Below, piece after piece: positions 44,938 to 56,395 of a DNA stretch of 64,000 nt. A program made the translations under genes and the position numbers. The stretch spans positions 13,873,504-13,937,503 of the forward strand of contig NC_088298.1 of assembly GCF_032854445.1 (NCBI RefSeq), read 5' to 3'. Below the pieces are notes generated by a model. The model was not told where the DNA came from. It saw nothing but the letters and a program-made list of their open reading frames with translations, and did not search any database. Source of the stretch: Liolophura sinensis (lineage: Eukaryota > Mollusca > Polyplacophora > Chitonida > Chitonidae). Every line of letters starts with the position of its first letter. Position 1 is the stretch's first letter.

Positions 44938-46092
44938 GTCTACAACTCACAAGAGGGGTGCAAACGCTGAGCTGGTTTGGGTAGTTAGAGCGGCAGTTGT
45001 CCGTTAGATCGGTCTACAACTCACAAGAGGGGTGCAAACGCTGAGCTGGTTTAGGTAGTTAGAGCGGCAGTTGTCCGTTACATCAGTGTACAACTCACAA
45101 GAGGGGTGCAAACGCTGAGCTGGTTTGGGTAGTTAGAGCGGCAGTTGTCCGTTACATCAGTGTACAACTCACAAGAGGGGTGCAAACGCTGAGCTGGTTT
45201 GGGTAGTTAGAGCGACAGTTGTCCGTTAAATCAGTCTGCAACTCACAAGAGGGGTGCAAACGCTAGACTGGTTTGGGGAGTTAGAGCGGCAGTTGTCCCG
45301 TTAGATCGGTCTACAACTCACAAGAGGGGTGCAAACGCTGAGCTGGTTTAGGTAGTTAGAGCGGCAGTTGTCCGTTACATCAGTGTACAACTCACAAGAG
45401 GGGTGCAAACGCTGAGCTGGTTTGGGTAGTTAGAGCGACAGTTGTCCGTTACATCAGTCTGCAACTCACAAGAGGGGTGCAAACGCTAGACTGGTTTGGG
45501 GAGTTAGAGCGGCAGTTGTCCCGTTAGATCAGTCTACAACTCACAAGAGGGGTGCAAACGCTAAGCTGGCTTGGGGAGTTAAAGTGGCAGTTGTCCGTTA
45601 GATCAGTCTACAACTCACAAGAGGGGTGGGGGCCTCCGTGGCTCAGTCGGTTAGCGCGCTAGCGCAGCGTACTGACCCAGGAGCCTCTCACCAATGCGGT
45701 CGCTGTGAGTTCAAGTCCAGCTCATGCTGGCTTTCTCTGCGGCCGTAAGTGGGAAGGTCTGCCAGCAACCTGCGGATGGTCGTGGGTTTACCCCGGGCTC
45801 TGCCCGGTTTCCACCCACCATAATGCTGGCCTCCGTCGTATAAGTGAAATATTCTTGAGTACGGAGTAAAACACCAATCAAAAAAAAACAAAAAAAAAAC
45901 AAGAGGGGTGCAAACGCTAAGCTGGCTTGGGGAGTTAGAGCGGCAGTTGTCCGTTAGATCAGTCTACAACTCACAAGAGGGGTGCAAACGCTAGACTGGT
46001 TTGGGGAGTTAGAGCGGCAGTTGTCCCGTTAGATCAGTCTACAACTCACAAGAGGGGTGCAAACGCTAGACTGGTTTGGGGAGTTAGAGCAA
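44938..46092 (+). repeat. 74-bp satellite, about 12 copies, interrupted by a SINE
   Basis: The unit is CTACAACTCACAAGAGGGGT then GCAAACGCTGAGCTGGTTTG, ending in GCGGCAGTTGTCCGTTAGAT. Two variants (TGAGCTGGTTTGGGTAG and TAGACTGGTTTGGGGAG) are interspersed. Starts at 44941 and 45015 show the 74-bp step. The SINE at 45629-45898 splits the array. Confidence 0.94.
45629..45898 (+). mobile_element. SINE-A, full length, inserted in the 74-bp satellite
   Basis: A intact-looking copy: A box TGGCTCAGTCGG, B box GTTCAAGTC, body, tail and an A-rich end with a single C. ACAAGAGGGGTG flanks it at 45617-45628 and 45899-45910. This matches the satellite but is placed exactly at the insertion edges. It is probably a young insertion. 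Confidence 0.95.
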
Positions 46093-47609
46093 CAGAGTAA
46101 TATTCTGAAGTCTTGTCTTCCAAATGCCTTAAAATGGTACATCTACATGGTACAATGGTACATTCGTATACAAGTCGTCAACAAAAATTGACCTTCCAAG
46201 TCTATAATCGCAACACATAGATTATAGAGAGCAAACCAGAGTATGGGGGACCTGTTATAAATTAACGAGAGACCAAAACAACGAGTGGTAGTCAAGAGCT
46301 AACAATGATGATAGGAAGACACAAGGAATGTTCTAGGTTGTCGATGGTCAAAAAATGTATCTGAGTCGCTTTTCTGCTGCTACTCTTTATCCACCCAACG
46401 CCCAGATCGTACTCAAAACTCCCTTGACCCGGATTAAGCACAGTTGAACACATTTATGAAGCATATCATGACACTGGTGCAGAGGAGAACAATGACGTTC
46501 ATAAAGGTACATTTGCAGTGTTGGATAAATAAAACTGTTTGTGTTATGCCATGGTGATTCCTCACTATTCACAGTATATCAAGCTTCATGGCTTTTCACC
46601 TTTTCCACACACCCGATACTGATTGATCAAAAATTGTTCGTAAAATTTTTGTTAAGTCCATCTTACCCTGGCAGTCATTTAATCTATCAAGTCGCCGATC
46701 TGTTGAGCTTTCCCCACTCCGACGTCCACTAAGATTTCTGACAATTCGTGTTTTGCTTTTTTTTTTTAAATGAGGTTGAGCATCGTGATATTCTAATTTT
46801 CCCCATCGGCTTGTTTCCATCAGCAACAAATTAGGGGAACATGATCAATTAGACCTTTCAGTTTCCCTTGATAAAAGCGGTTGTCTCACTAGTGATGTAA
46901 CAGTGGTTGACACTGGCTAAGTAAATTCTATGCTTCCAATCCTCAGGAAGTGGAGGAGGGAAGTTTACAGGGTCAAATTACGCGGCCTTAGGCGCTTCGT
47001 AATCCATCGCAAGGCAAATCAGTGCCACTTGGCTTTAGAATTCCGCCCAAGTAGACAAAAAAGCTTTACTCTCTCAAGGTAGGTCTAGTCTGGAGGCCAA
47101 ATTCGGTGTATGGCTGATTAGCCTGTTCTTTAGAGTGGATTTTCTGATTCAGAAAGTCCCACAGCGGCAAAACTGTTCCATGTGTTATGTATGCCGTTCG
47201 TTGGTGGTACTTGGTCGTTAGCGAAGTTATAAAGCGGAAGAAAGCCCTGAAGGCTCTACTTTCCTGGCGCCGTCTGTCTCTGGTGACACAAACACAGGCT
47301 GGAAAATGTAACAGGGATGTTTGGTTTTGCAGACGAAAGTCGAATTACCAAAGTGTGACTACTTTATGACATTGAATTCGAGATGTAGCCATCTTGTGCG
47401 GCTGAATGCCTTGTCAAACACTATTGCAGATGTTATAGCTAAAATTTCCGATGACGATATGTATGTCTTGCAAGCTCACGTATTGATCATTTATAGGGAA
47501 AATTTGAAGCGGTATAGACTGGTAGACACGCATGTGAAGACTGGCAGGAATAGAGCTAGGTGGGGGTGAACGAGAGCGCTGAATGCCCGCCACATTACCA
47601 ATAATATCC
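46093..47609. other. no supported gene
   Basis: The 82-codon plus frame at 47321-47569 (contains KISDDDMYVLQAHVLIIYR) has protein-like composition, but no domain, and its splice context is unclear. Not called. Confidence 0.35.
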
Positions 47610-47620
47610 GTCGCCTTTGA

Positions 47621-47949
47621 GTGAGTGAGTGAGTGAGTGCTTTGGGTTTAACATCATACTCAACAATTTTTCAGTCATATGACGACGAAGGAATCCTTAG
47701 TGTGTATCTAATGTGCTTCCTTGTTGGTGGACGGATTTCCACCGCTCTTATGAAGTGCTGCTTCACTGAGATGCCTTACCGAAGGCAAGTAAGCTGCCAT
47801 TATACTGATACGGGTCAACCAGTCGTTGCACTATCCCTTTCATGCTGAACGCCAAGCGAGGAAGTTACAACTTCCTCTTTTAAGTCTTAGGTGTGACTCG
47901 ACCCAGGATTGATCCTGAATCTACCACTCCCGAAGCGGACGCTCTAGGT
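47621..47949 (-). mobile_element. SINE-B with target-site duplication
   Basis: (GAGT)n end, shared tail, body with GCAAGTAAGCTGCC, and a head truncated at GACGCTCTAGG. GTCGCCTTTGA flanks it at 47610-47620 and 47950-47960 (perfect, 11 bp). Confidence 0.95.
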
Positions 47950-47960
47950 GTCGCCTTTGA

Positions 47961-48837
47961 ACACATATTATTAAAAAATTACCGTGAAAATATTCCAGAT
48001 GTTTGGGCTTGATGTCCCAATGGTGGCTATTAAAACGATTCTCTACAAGAATGTAAGTTCAGACAACATTAACAAACAACACAGTTAATAGATACAAGAA
48101 CAATACACAATTTCCTTTGCTAAAGTCACAGCTTTAAGACTTGTGAACGAAGTAAACTGGTACTTTTAAGGCCATATCTGTTTGGTTCAAGTCATTTTTG
48201 TTGTCCCCAGATATGTTTTAGTTTGTAAGTAATAGACAATTTAGGGAATAAGGGAAATAAAACTTTACATATAATCATGAAAATCAAATAATTTGATTAG
48301 ATACCGCCATTAGTAACGCATTGCAAATTTAAGTCTGAGTGCAAAAAAACATGACATCAGGAACATTGCTTTGACACCTTAACGTTTTCATTAGCATTAT
48401 TTCTTGTTCTATAGAAATCTGACACTCTTATTCGATATATGACAGCTGTCAGGACTGTATACGGAAGAAATCCGTCCATCGTCCATTGTCACTCCATCAT
48501 TCGTGATTCTCGATTGCCAGTGGCTGATCAGGCGAGTTAAAATGTTGCCATGCACTTGTCAGAGCTACAGGCCATGCCTATAAGGGGTATATGAGATTTA
48601 AACCCTGCAAAGCTTTATTACTGCACTGGCTGACGTCATTTTTCTTTGTTACGCTACATTCCATGGCTCGCCATTGTGGCGTCACACCACTATACCAGTG
48701 CTGCCTGCAGTCGACATAGCTGTCATGATTTTTTTTCTTAGCTCAGCTTTACATGTAGGCGAGACTGGGTTCTATTTGATAAATAGTGTAGAGACAAAAT
48801 CGTTAACCACTTATTGAGAAGGTATATGTGGATTTAA
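47961..48837. other. no supported feature
   Basis: Nothing recognised. Confidence 0.4.
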
Positions 48838-48890
48838 ACACTGGGTGTAAACACTGGGTGTAAACACCGGGTGTAAACACTGAGTTCAGA
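48838..48890 (+). repeat. 13-bp tandem repeat, 4 copies
   Basis: AAACACTGGGTGT repeated four times with two substitutions. Confidence 0.85.
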
Positions 48891-48902
48891 GAGCACGATG
48901 AT

Positions 48903-48995
48903 CTCATCATTTCCTCTCACAATGGTGTTGACCGCCGTCGTAAAAGTGAAATATTCTTGAGCACTGCATAAAATACCAATCAAATAAACAAAAAT
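48903..48995 (+). mobile_element. SINE-A 3' fragment
   Basis: TTTCCTCTCACAATGGTG, GACCGCCGTCG and AAAGTGAAATATTCTTGAG through CCAATCAAATAAAC. Head and most of the body absent. Confidence 0.85.
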
Positions 48996-49040
48996 AAAAT
49001 TTCAGTAGATGTTATTACGAATCAAATCAAATATAATAAA

Positions 49041-49700
49041 CTTGACTAGAGCATAGAGAGTAGTAGAGACGACAGTATGGTAGTTGGCAAATGGTCACAT
49101 GCAATTGGTGACAGCCATCCACTTGTTAGTTAGCCTCAGTTAGGGCTTTAGCTTAAATGTTCATGTAAATGACTAAATGGTAGCACCTTTTTCTTTCTGC
49201 GATGGTAGATGCATCCATGGAGAGGTAAAAAGAAGCCATCCATCTTAGATGATCTTTAGTTGTAGTTAGTACATAAAGGTAAGCGTAAGTCCTCACGTAC
49301 ACGTATTTTTGTGAACTTGAAGCTTTCATTTGCCATGGCTGGCCGAGTATTATCAGGCGTCATTTAGCTGAATAGTCCGTAGTTCCTTTATGACACGGAA
49401 AAGGATTTCAGATAAATACGTAGATAAATATCTCCAACTTTGAATTTAATCATTTCGCACGATGCATTTATTTTTGTATAATTTAGTATATGATATATAT
49501 GAAAAGGCTTAATAAATAGAGAGTAAAACAAAAACAGCAACAATAATGGTATACTAGTCCACTGGTCAGACGTAATACATACTGTAATATAGAGTAACAT
49601 ATGATATTGACAAATGTCCGAATGCAACCGTTGAAAATACGGTAAGACAAAAATGCGGGGATGCTACAGGTCATTAATTAGACGTCACTGCTCTAGAATT
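49041..49700 (+). mobile_element. CTAGAGCAGTGA-ended element, about 0.66 kb
   Basis: Left end GACTAGAGCATAGAGAG with TGGTAGTTGGCAAATGGTCA, also seen at 52446; then TGTTCATGTAAATG. Right end TTAGACGTCACTGCTCTAGA matches the right end at about 31790. The interior differs from the 30066 copy. No coding capacity. Confidence 0.6.
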
Positions 49701-51903
49701 ACTCTAAATGATGTACTGTCATCTCGTTTAATCAACACTGACCTGACCGCAATATAAAGTGTTAAAAACACAACAACTAGGCAAAGAACGCTGAAGGCAT
49801 TCGTAAATTTAACTGGATTTTTTCTATTATTTCTATTAACAATCTATATTTCAGTTGGAATTTGACAAGTAAATTCCCCCAATGTACGTCAAGATTCAAC
49901 AGTCATTATTTCTACATGACAAGTAATGGTAAAAGTCACTACTTATGAGGAAGCTCAGCCTTGTGAGTGTTACATGGGACACCTGTCATGGTCACGTTGT
50001 TGATGAGGTACTTCTATGAAACTGTTAGCAATCTGACAGAATTAGGCTGATTCTGTGGCAGAAGTGGGCAAATCGCAAACTGATGGCGCAGTTAGCGGCA
50101 TGGCAGCTGGTGAAGTCCGTGTGTTAAATTATCAGACAGATGGTACCACTTGTAGTCTGACCACTCTCAATTTCTGTGTGGAAAAGCAAAGGCAATGCTA
50201 ACATTTCGTTAACCAAGAAGGTGCCAGATGTCACGTCACTGGCCTTAAATCTTGACTTTTCCCAACGCTAGAAGAATGCTAACCTGTATTGCGACACACC
50301 CGTGTGATAGAAAGCGTGAGAATGGATTTCGAGTTTGAAAATTCAATTGAATATCTTGACTAGAATATCATCTGTCTTCCCTGTATCACTGGAAAGTGAT
50401 GACTACATATTAGTTTAGGTTTATTTATACATTAATTCTTACATACTCATTTGGAAACGTATTTTAAGTGGCCGAAGTGAAAAACCCCTTCGTAGTGTTA
50501 GAGAGGCATACGAATATCGGACTTGACGCTTGGATCTGACGGCGTTTGCCTGATTCTTGTGTTTTCAGTTGATATACTGAATAGCTCCATCCATTTGCCC
50601 GACATGGCTGACATATTGTCATACAAACAATCTTTCATTTTAACATCGACCAGGTCTGTGAAGAACTGAAGCTGGCATATCTGATACTATCACATACTGC
50701 TAATGTTGAAATCCGAACATTTCATTTCTTAACCAGTCTTTTGGAAAAGTAATGATATGAGTATTTTGTTCATTAGATGGTCTAGACATGTGAGAAAAAA
50801 GAAACTCAATATTCCTGCTAAAATTACATAAATATTGGCTAAAATGAGCAGACCAGGTGTCCCAAATTTTACAAGAAATAGGGTTTTGCCCCTTTTAACA
50901 ATGCCTCTTTGGAGATTTATTTATTAATTTTTAGAGTTGTCACTTTTATTTTTGTTGACAAATCCTATCCATGATCGATTTATTCTATGAGTGTTTACAT
51001 GCATACACAGCCTCCCACATACTAGGCAAGTTCAAATCATGGACGGGTCTAATGAATTTCTTGTGTACCACTTTATGGAAAACATGGTGAGCTGGATGTT
51101 TCATATCTGATGATTCTTAAACTTCGAAAAGCTTTTAAAGATATGTTTTCTGGCAAAAGTGCTTGAATGATTTAAGTTAAAAGCCACATGTTTGAATGGA
51201 AAATGTATTGCCATATTTCTGTACGTTTCAAAAATTTATAAAAAACATTCGCCCATACATAGGCTGTTTTTGTAGAACCGTGTTCCTTCAGTATATGATA
51301 CCGACAGGTAACGGTCATATGATATTATTTTTTTTTTAATTTATCAAGATTGAAATATTGTTAAGAGGAAAGAAAAGTGTGCTCCTCACCTACATAAGCC
51401 CATTCCCTTTAGCATACCGTTTGATGTTTCTAATCATGGACAGCACATGAATTTCTCATCTCGTTTGACAGATGGTGTGTCGTGTGGACTGCGAAACACG
51501 TCAGACATATCCAAGTGTAATTGCAGCTTGAATTCAGTTAAGATCGCGAATTTATCGATCGTCTTTTTTAATGCTTGCCGTACATTCCTTAGAGATGTTA
51601 ATTCAGTTTTCCCCCTAGTCAGTAATTTTCCACATTAAACACCGATAGTTTTGTACTTTTGTCTTTGAAGAATGACGTGGAACCCACGTGTCATGCAGAT
51701 TTTGTTGTGGACGATATATATCTTTCCATATTTTACCAGTTTCAGGATGCGTTTAACATGCCATTATAAAACATCAAAGCCACGAAATTTCCTGAAAAAG
51801 TTTGAACTGAAAATGATTGAAGACTTTTTCGTTCTACATGACACCACCAGGCGTCATATGGTTAATTTGGTTAGTAGGGTCATATAACTCATAAAGACAT
51901 CAG
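49701..51903. other. no supported feature
   Basis: AT-rich, intron-like. Short frames only. Confidence 0.4.
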
Positions 51904-52260
51904 TTAACTTGTAATTGTAACTTGCCTCCTATCTGACTGCCTTTGCTGCACGGTCCTGATGTGGCGACCTGCAGTCGCGGTTATCAAGTGTGTCTCACAG
52001 AAAGTGAGTTTCGACTGGCGCGCCAGAGCGAGTTTTTTTGCGAGCATATTGTGACGTATATAATCGTGTGATGTGAGAACAACGCTCACAGTTGGTCCCA
52101 GCCGGTAGCAGGCGGTCGTTTTCACTCTCCAGCTTTCGCTGTTTTGGGTAGGGAAAAACATCTGCGATCGCTGATTCGATCTATTGATCTCACAAGATCG
52201 CGAGTCGCAACTAGCTTTGTGCCAGACCCGCTTTACACACAAAAGTCGCGATCAGGCTAA
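51904..52260. other. GC/CpG-richer stretch, no gene called
   Basis: A minus-strand 112-codon frame spans a stretch with more CpG and several GCGATC/GATCGC words (51960-52230), partly inverted. There is no domain. It could be a decayed repeat or a regulatory island. Confidence 0.3.
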
Positions 52261-52445
52261 GCATTATGACACTTTTGCAATATTGCAACAAAGTCTGACA
52301 CACTTTTTAAAAAACAGTACCAGATATAATTCGAAATCAATTTCTCACAATTAAAAATACATAGCCTATCTAAATGTGTACAGAAATGTACAAGAATTAT
52401 TTTTTATGCCTTTAAGTAATTAATGGCAACGTAAAAGTCTTGAAA

Positions 52446-52582
52446 CCTGGAGAGCAAAACCAGAGCAGCGATAACATTGTGGTAGTTGGCAAATGGTCAC
52501 ACGTTACCGGTTAAGTACGGTCTCGTGTGAATCAATCCTCCGATGTTATTCAAAACCTTGATGCAAATGCTCAAACAGTAGC
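52446..52582 (+). mobile_element. left end of a CTAGAGCAGTGA-family element
   Basis: AAAACCAGAGCAGCGATAAC and GGTAGTTGGCAAATGGTCAC match 49041. The SINE-A at 52583 interrupts it. Confidence 0.5.
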
Positions 52583-52734
52583 TCCGGCCGTACGTGGGGA
52601 GGTTTTCCAGCAACCTGCGGATGGTTGTGGGTTTTCCCCGGGCCCTGTTTCCTCCCACCACAATGATGGCCACCGTCGTATAAGTGAAATATTCTTGAGT
52701 ACGGTGTAGAACACCAATCAAATAAATAATTAAA
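52583..52734 (+). mobile_element. SINE-A, 5'-truncated, with target-site duplication
   Basis: Starts in the body (TCCGGCCGTACGTGGGGAGG) and runs to the tail and (AAAT)n. TCAAACAGTAGC flanks it at 52571-52582 and 52735-52746 (perfect, 12 bp). Confidence 0.95.
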
Positions 52735-52746
52735 TCAAACAGTAGC

Positions 52747-53273
52747 ATATTACATGACCACTCCCACCATCACTTAAGTAGAATTAGGTAAAACACAATA
52801 GGAACGCTGTGATGTTACTGCTAATATATTAAATTGCTTTATCTTTTAATTAGTACCCTGTCTAAGGCTAAAATGTCAAGAATTACGGATTTAAATGTTT
52901 GTCGTCTTTATTGCCAAGAGGTAGAAGAGCAATATTGGTTTTGAACAGAATTTGACATTTCTAGGTACGATTTTCTAGCGGAACCGTTAATGATAGGCCC
53001 GTAGATCAATTAAGACCTTAACAAAGTTAGACATAAATTTAGTAAAAGATCGGTCAGCACCCCAATCGCTGTTAGACTATTTATATCGAAAGCCTCTGTT
53101 TCTTCTGATGACTGTCTTAGGGTGTTGGTAATGCCTGAATACGTGCCAAATCTCATTAACTATGTTACCATGGCACACTAGTCGGGTACTGAGTATTTAT
53201 ACGCCTACAACTTGTATCTTTCCATCATCTCTGAAAACTGTTCACAGCTTGTGTTTAAACGACGACCGGCCAT
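52747..53273. other. no supported feature
   Basis: Nothing recognised. Confidence 0.4.
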
Positions 53274-53592
53274 TCCGGTCAATCCTGAGTCGGGTCACAC
53301 CTAAGACTTTAAAAGAGGAAGTTGTAGCTTCCTCGCTTGGCGTTCAGCATTAAGAGGAAGTGCAACGACTGGTTGACCCCTATTAGTATAATGGATCGGG
53401 TGGGGCAGCTTACTTGTCTTCGGTTAAGTCGTTTCAGTGAAGCAGCACTACATGGAAGAGCGGTATAAATTCGTCCTAGAACAAAGAGGACGAACATTAC
53501 CCATACATGCACTTTAAGGACTCCTTCGTAGTCATATGACTGAAAAATTGTTTAATACGACGTTAAGCACCAAGCACTGACTCACTCACTCT
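53274..53592 (+). mobile_element. SINE-B, head truncated, diverged
   Basis: Starts in the B-box region (GGTCAATCCTGAGTCGGGTC), then GAGGAAGTTGTAGCTTCCTC, the body, TCATATGACTGAAAAATTGT and (CACT)n. No flanking duplication was found. Confidence 0.9.
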
Positions 53593-54572
53593 TTACACGA
53601 ATCTGTCATATGCTCTCACTTTTTTACACGTCCTTATATCTTGTTAAACTGTTGACAGGTCAAATGTTTTGCGTTGAACAGGGCTCAATATTACAACAAG
53701 TATTTTTCGCGCTTCTTTGACATCTCCAGGACTGACCGTATAATCATTTTGCATCGCCATGGTAACAATGATGCTCTAACGTTGGTAATTACAAGAGTAA
53801 TAATAATGGGTTGTGTTGACATATTACTCCGACATGGATAATTACTAATGATAACCATAATAAGGGTTAACGACAACTCATAAACTACAAGTAGCATAGA
53901 ACATTATGCTCATTTTATTCATTCGCTTTGAATAAACTTTGCATCGTTCCAGCACGATTGAAAACAGATGGGTGCTTTGTTTCGCATGAATGGCTTTCAT
54001 TTCTGACTTTCTTAGTTATTTGGTGGTTTGTAGTGGACGTTGTTTTAAGGATAGGCCTTGGGCTTCCTGACCTGAAACGTTCATTATGGTTAAAGGCTGG
54101 TTTACGAACGCCTACATCACTCCGAAAATGTCACGTGATCCACCAATGGAGAAGCTTTGATAATGAGCATACTGCTGGTTTGACAGCCAGAAACTCCGAC
54201 GGTTCCGGAGACGATGAAAGCATGAATATTATGCTTACTTATGGCAATGGCCAAAATGACGACGCCATGAATGGTTGTGTCCGCCAGAACACTTGGCGTG
54301 TACATGTACCAAGGCGCAATAACTGTATTTCGCAATGGTGTCTACAAGGCTTCAGGTATGATCCCCCCCCCCCACAATGCGGATTGGCTAATCAAACAAC
54401 CTGACCTATATGGCCTGTCCAAAATAGCGCAACAATCAATCAGCTAAGTAGCCTCAACTTTCTTTGAAAAGTTTTAGGTATATGCTTATGGATTGAACAG
54501 CAGAACACATTGTTTCCTGATTCGGGAGGAACGAATGTAGTTCCGGCAATCAATGGCTGTAGTTTGAGGGAT
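53593..54572. other. no supported gene; possible exon remnants
   Basis: A 158-codon plus frame (53928-54404) and a 72-codon minus frame (54117-54335) overlap. Neither has a domain that I recognise, though the plus frame has one hydrophobic stretch (LTFLVIWWFVVDVVL). The strand cannot be settled. Confidence 0.3.
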
Positions 54573-54750
54573 TTATTGGTCTACGTTTGCATTTTCCAGC
54601 GTCTTGGTGGACCGCATCTTGTGGTTTTCTGTTGGTTGGATATTGGTTAAAACGTCGGAAGATGCGAACACCTGGAACCGTGGTAAAACGTTCGTCCAGA
54701 CTTCTTTTGTGTTGGAGTGATAGTTGGCAAAAATGACATCATGCATGATG
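54573..54750 (-). CDS. candidate terminal exon, unknown protein
   Basis: On the minus strand the acceptor TGTGTGATTTTAG (AG at 54751-54752) precedes a 58-residue frame ending at a TAA (54573-54575). It contains HDVIFANYHSNTKEVWTNVL and SSDVLTNIQPTENHKMRSTK. Composition is balanced and protein-like. It is hydrophilic with no membrane segment. It could be the C-terminal tail of a larger protein whose other exons lie at higher coordinates. I do not recognise the family. The exon starts with one base of a split codon. Confidence 0.42.
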
Positions 54751-54858
54751 CTAAAATCACACAATTTTCAGGTAAAATTTCAAAAACAATTCATATTATT
54801 AAATACATTTGATCTAAAAACGATTGTATAGAAACAGATAAGAATTATACTGTTTGAT

Positions 54859-55180
54859 TTACGTTAAGCGCGGTTGAGTTATGAGTGACAATAGAAAATA
54901 CTCACTGCATACAGCGTTAAACCAGAGCAGCGATAAACAATGTCTTGCAGGCCAGATTTTCGACTTAAAGATTTTGTGACTATGCAGTGGCCTTGAACGT
55001 TGACATGTACGTAAATGGAAAATTATTATTGGCCACTGATGATTGGGAGTGCGCTCTCTTTTCTGGGCATATTTCAAAATGAGATCTGTTGATGCCAGCG
55101 AACACTAGTCCGTGGTTATGTGGGATAATCGAAATGAGACAGCCATATAAGCGATGGTGAGATTCCAACCTGAACAATGA
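54859..55180 (-). repeat. dispersed repeat fragment with AAACCAGAGCAGCGATAAAC end
   Basis: The end motif at 54918 matches 52446. Inner segments (GTAAATGG, GAGACAGCCATATAAGCGAT) recur in diverged form near 55710-55860, so this is repeat rather than coding despite the open minus frames. Confidence 0.4.
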
Positions 55181-56055
55181 AAACAGATATAGTGATAACG
55201 ATATCAGAGATCATTACCACAGCTGCATTTTAGTCTTGTAGCATACAGTTAAAGCACTGTCCATAAATTAAATTAAGTTAATGTATTGCCATACCACTTA
55301 CCTTGATGATCCAAGTATACAAAGGTTGCAAGGCAAGGCACAATTAATATTTTTCAGTCTTGACCACCAAACCAGTCATGTCAGGCATGTACGATGAGAC
55401 ATGACATGGCACTAGACAGGCGCTTATGATAATCATTGATGGACGGACCTTTTCACCAGAAATATAGTTCTGTCTATTGAAAAAATCAATGCGATTACCA
55501 TAGAAAGTTTTTACACTCAAAGGAAAATGGTAAAATATAGCATGGCGAAAATAATACTATTACCATGGCCACATAGGAAATATATAATATTAAGATGTAA
55601 GTAAAGGTCAGAAAATTATTACCTGTATTCGAGTGTATTAAACACTGGTGAAAGTGTAGAATAATACTGATTTGATATGAATATAAGGGGTATAAAGCCT
55701 GTAGTGAGACAGCTATATGAATGACATAGCGAGATTACTCGGCAGAATTTGAGAGTTAAATTAGGGTGGAATCATCGAGCTGAATTTCTTGTTATCTGGA
55801 CATTCAAAGTGACACTTTTAAGGGTAAAATCGCATGTAAATGGAAGAACTATCGTGCATGTCAACAAGAAAATTGCTCAGGGGCTAAATATCTGCTTGGC
55901 TTATCTTCAACGTTTCCTGATATGAAAACAACAGTATTATCAGTAGAATGTTTTGTTAAACCCAAACTCGCTCTGCCGATTTTTGTATAACATGATTACC
56001 ATGGCAATCAATCATATAAACATTATCTCAATGGGTAAAAGTTTTTCGGTTGAGC
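55181..56055. other. no supported gene
   Basis: AT-rich. 55700-55860 is a diverged copy of parts of 54900-55150. Confidence 0.35.
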
Positions 56056-56065
56056 TACTGTTCGC

Positions 56066-56212
56066 GTGAGTTTATACGAGAACACGCTATGCTGCGCGTT
56101 TGATTCGACATGCTTATTGTCTCTGGTCTACATCATTTGTTACTTGGCATGGAATTTGTGGATAATCAATGAATCGATGAGTTGTAAGCAGAATGCCGAC
56201 TGGAGACAACCA
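56066..56212 (+). CDS. possible plus-strand exon with a membrane segment (weak)
   Basis: The frame contains STCLLSLVYIICYLAWNLWI, a plausible membrane helix, and ends at a good donor (CAACCAGTAAGG, GT at 56213). The acceptor side is unclear. It lies opposite and next to the minus-strand exon candidate at 56396-56617, so at most one of the two strands may be right here. Confidence 0.25.
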
Positions 56213-56395
56213 GTAAGGTCATGGAAATACTCCGACTGCTGCTTTATGTTTGATATGTCACATTATACAGCGCTGTTGTCTCGAGGCTTCATTATTAGCA
56301 CGGGATCCAACATAACCAATCGGGGACACCGTTATCCTTTCACCCCGTTGCTGGCGTTGGCTGATTGCAACTGAAGTCAAAATGGAGCTGGCGTT

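Noticed and set aside
53928-54404. 158-codon plus-strand gene
   Set aside because: One hydrophobic stretch but no recognisable domain, a C-run near its end, and a competing minus frame. Evidence is insufficient.
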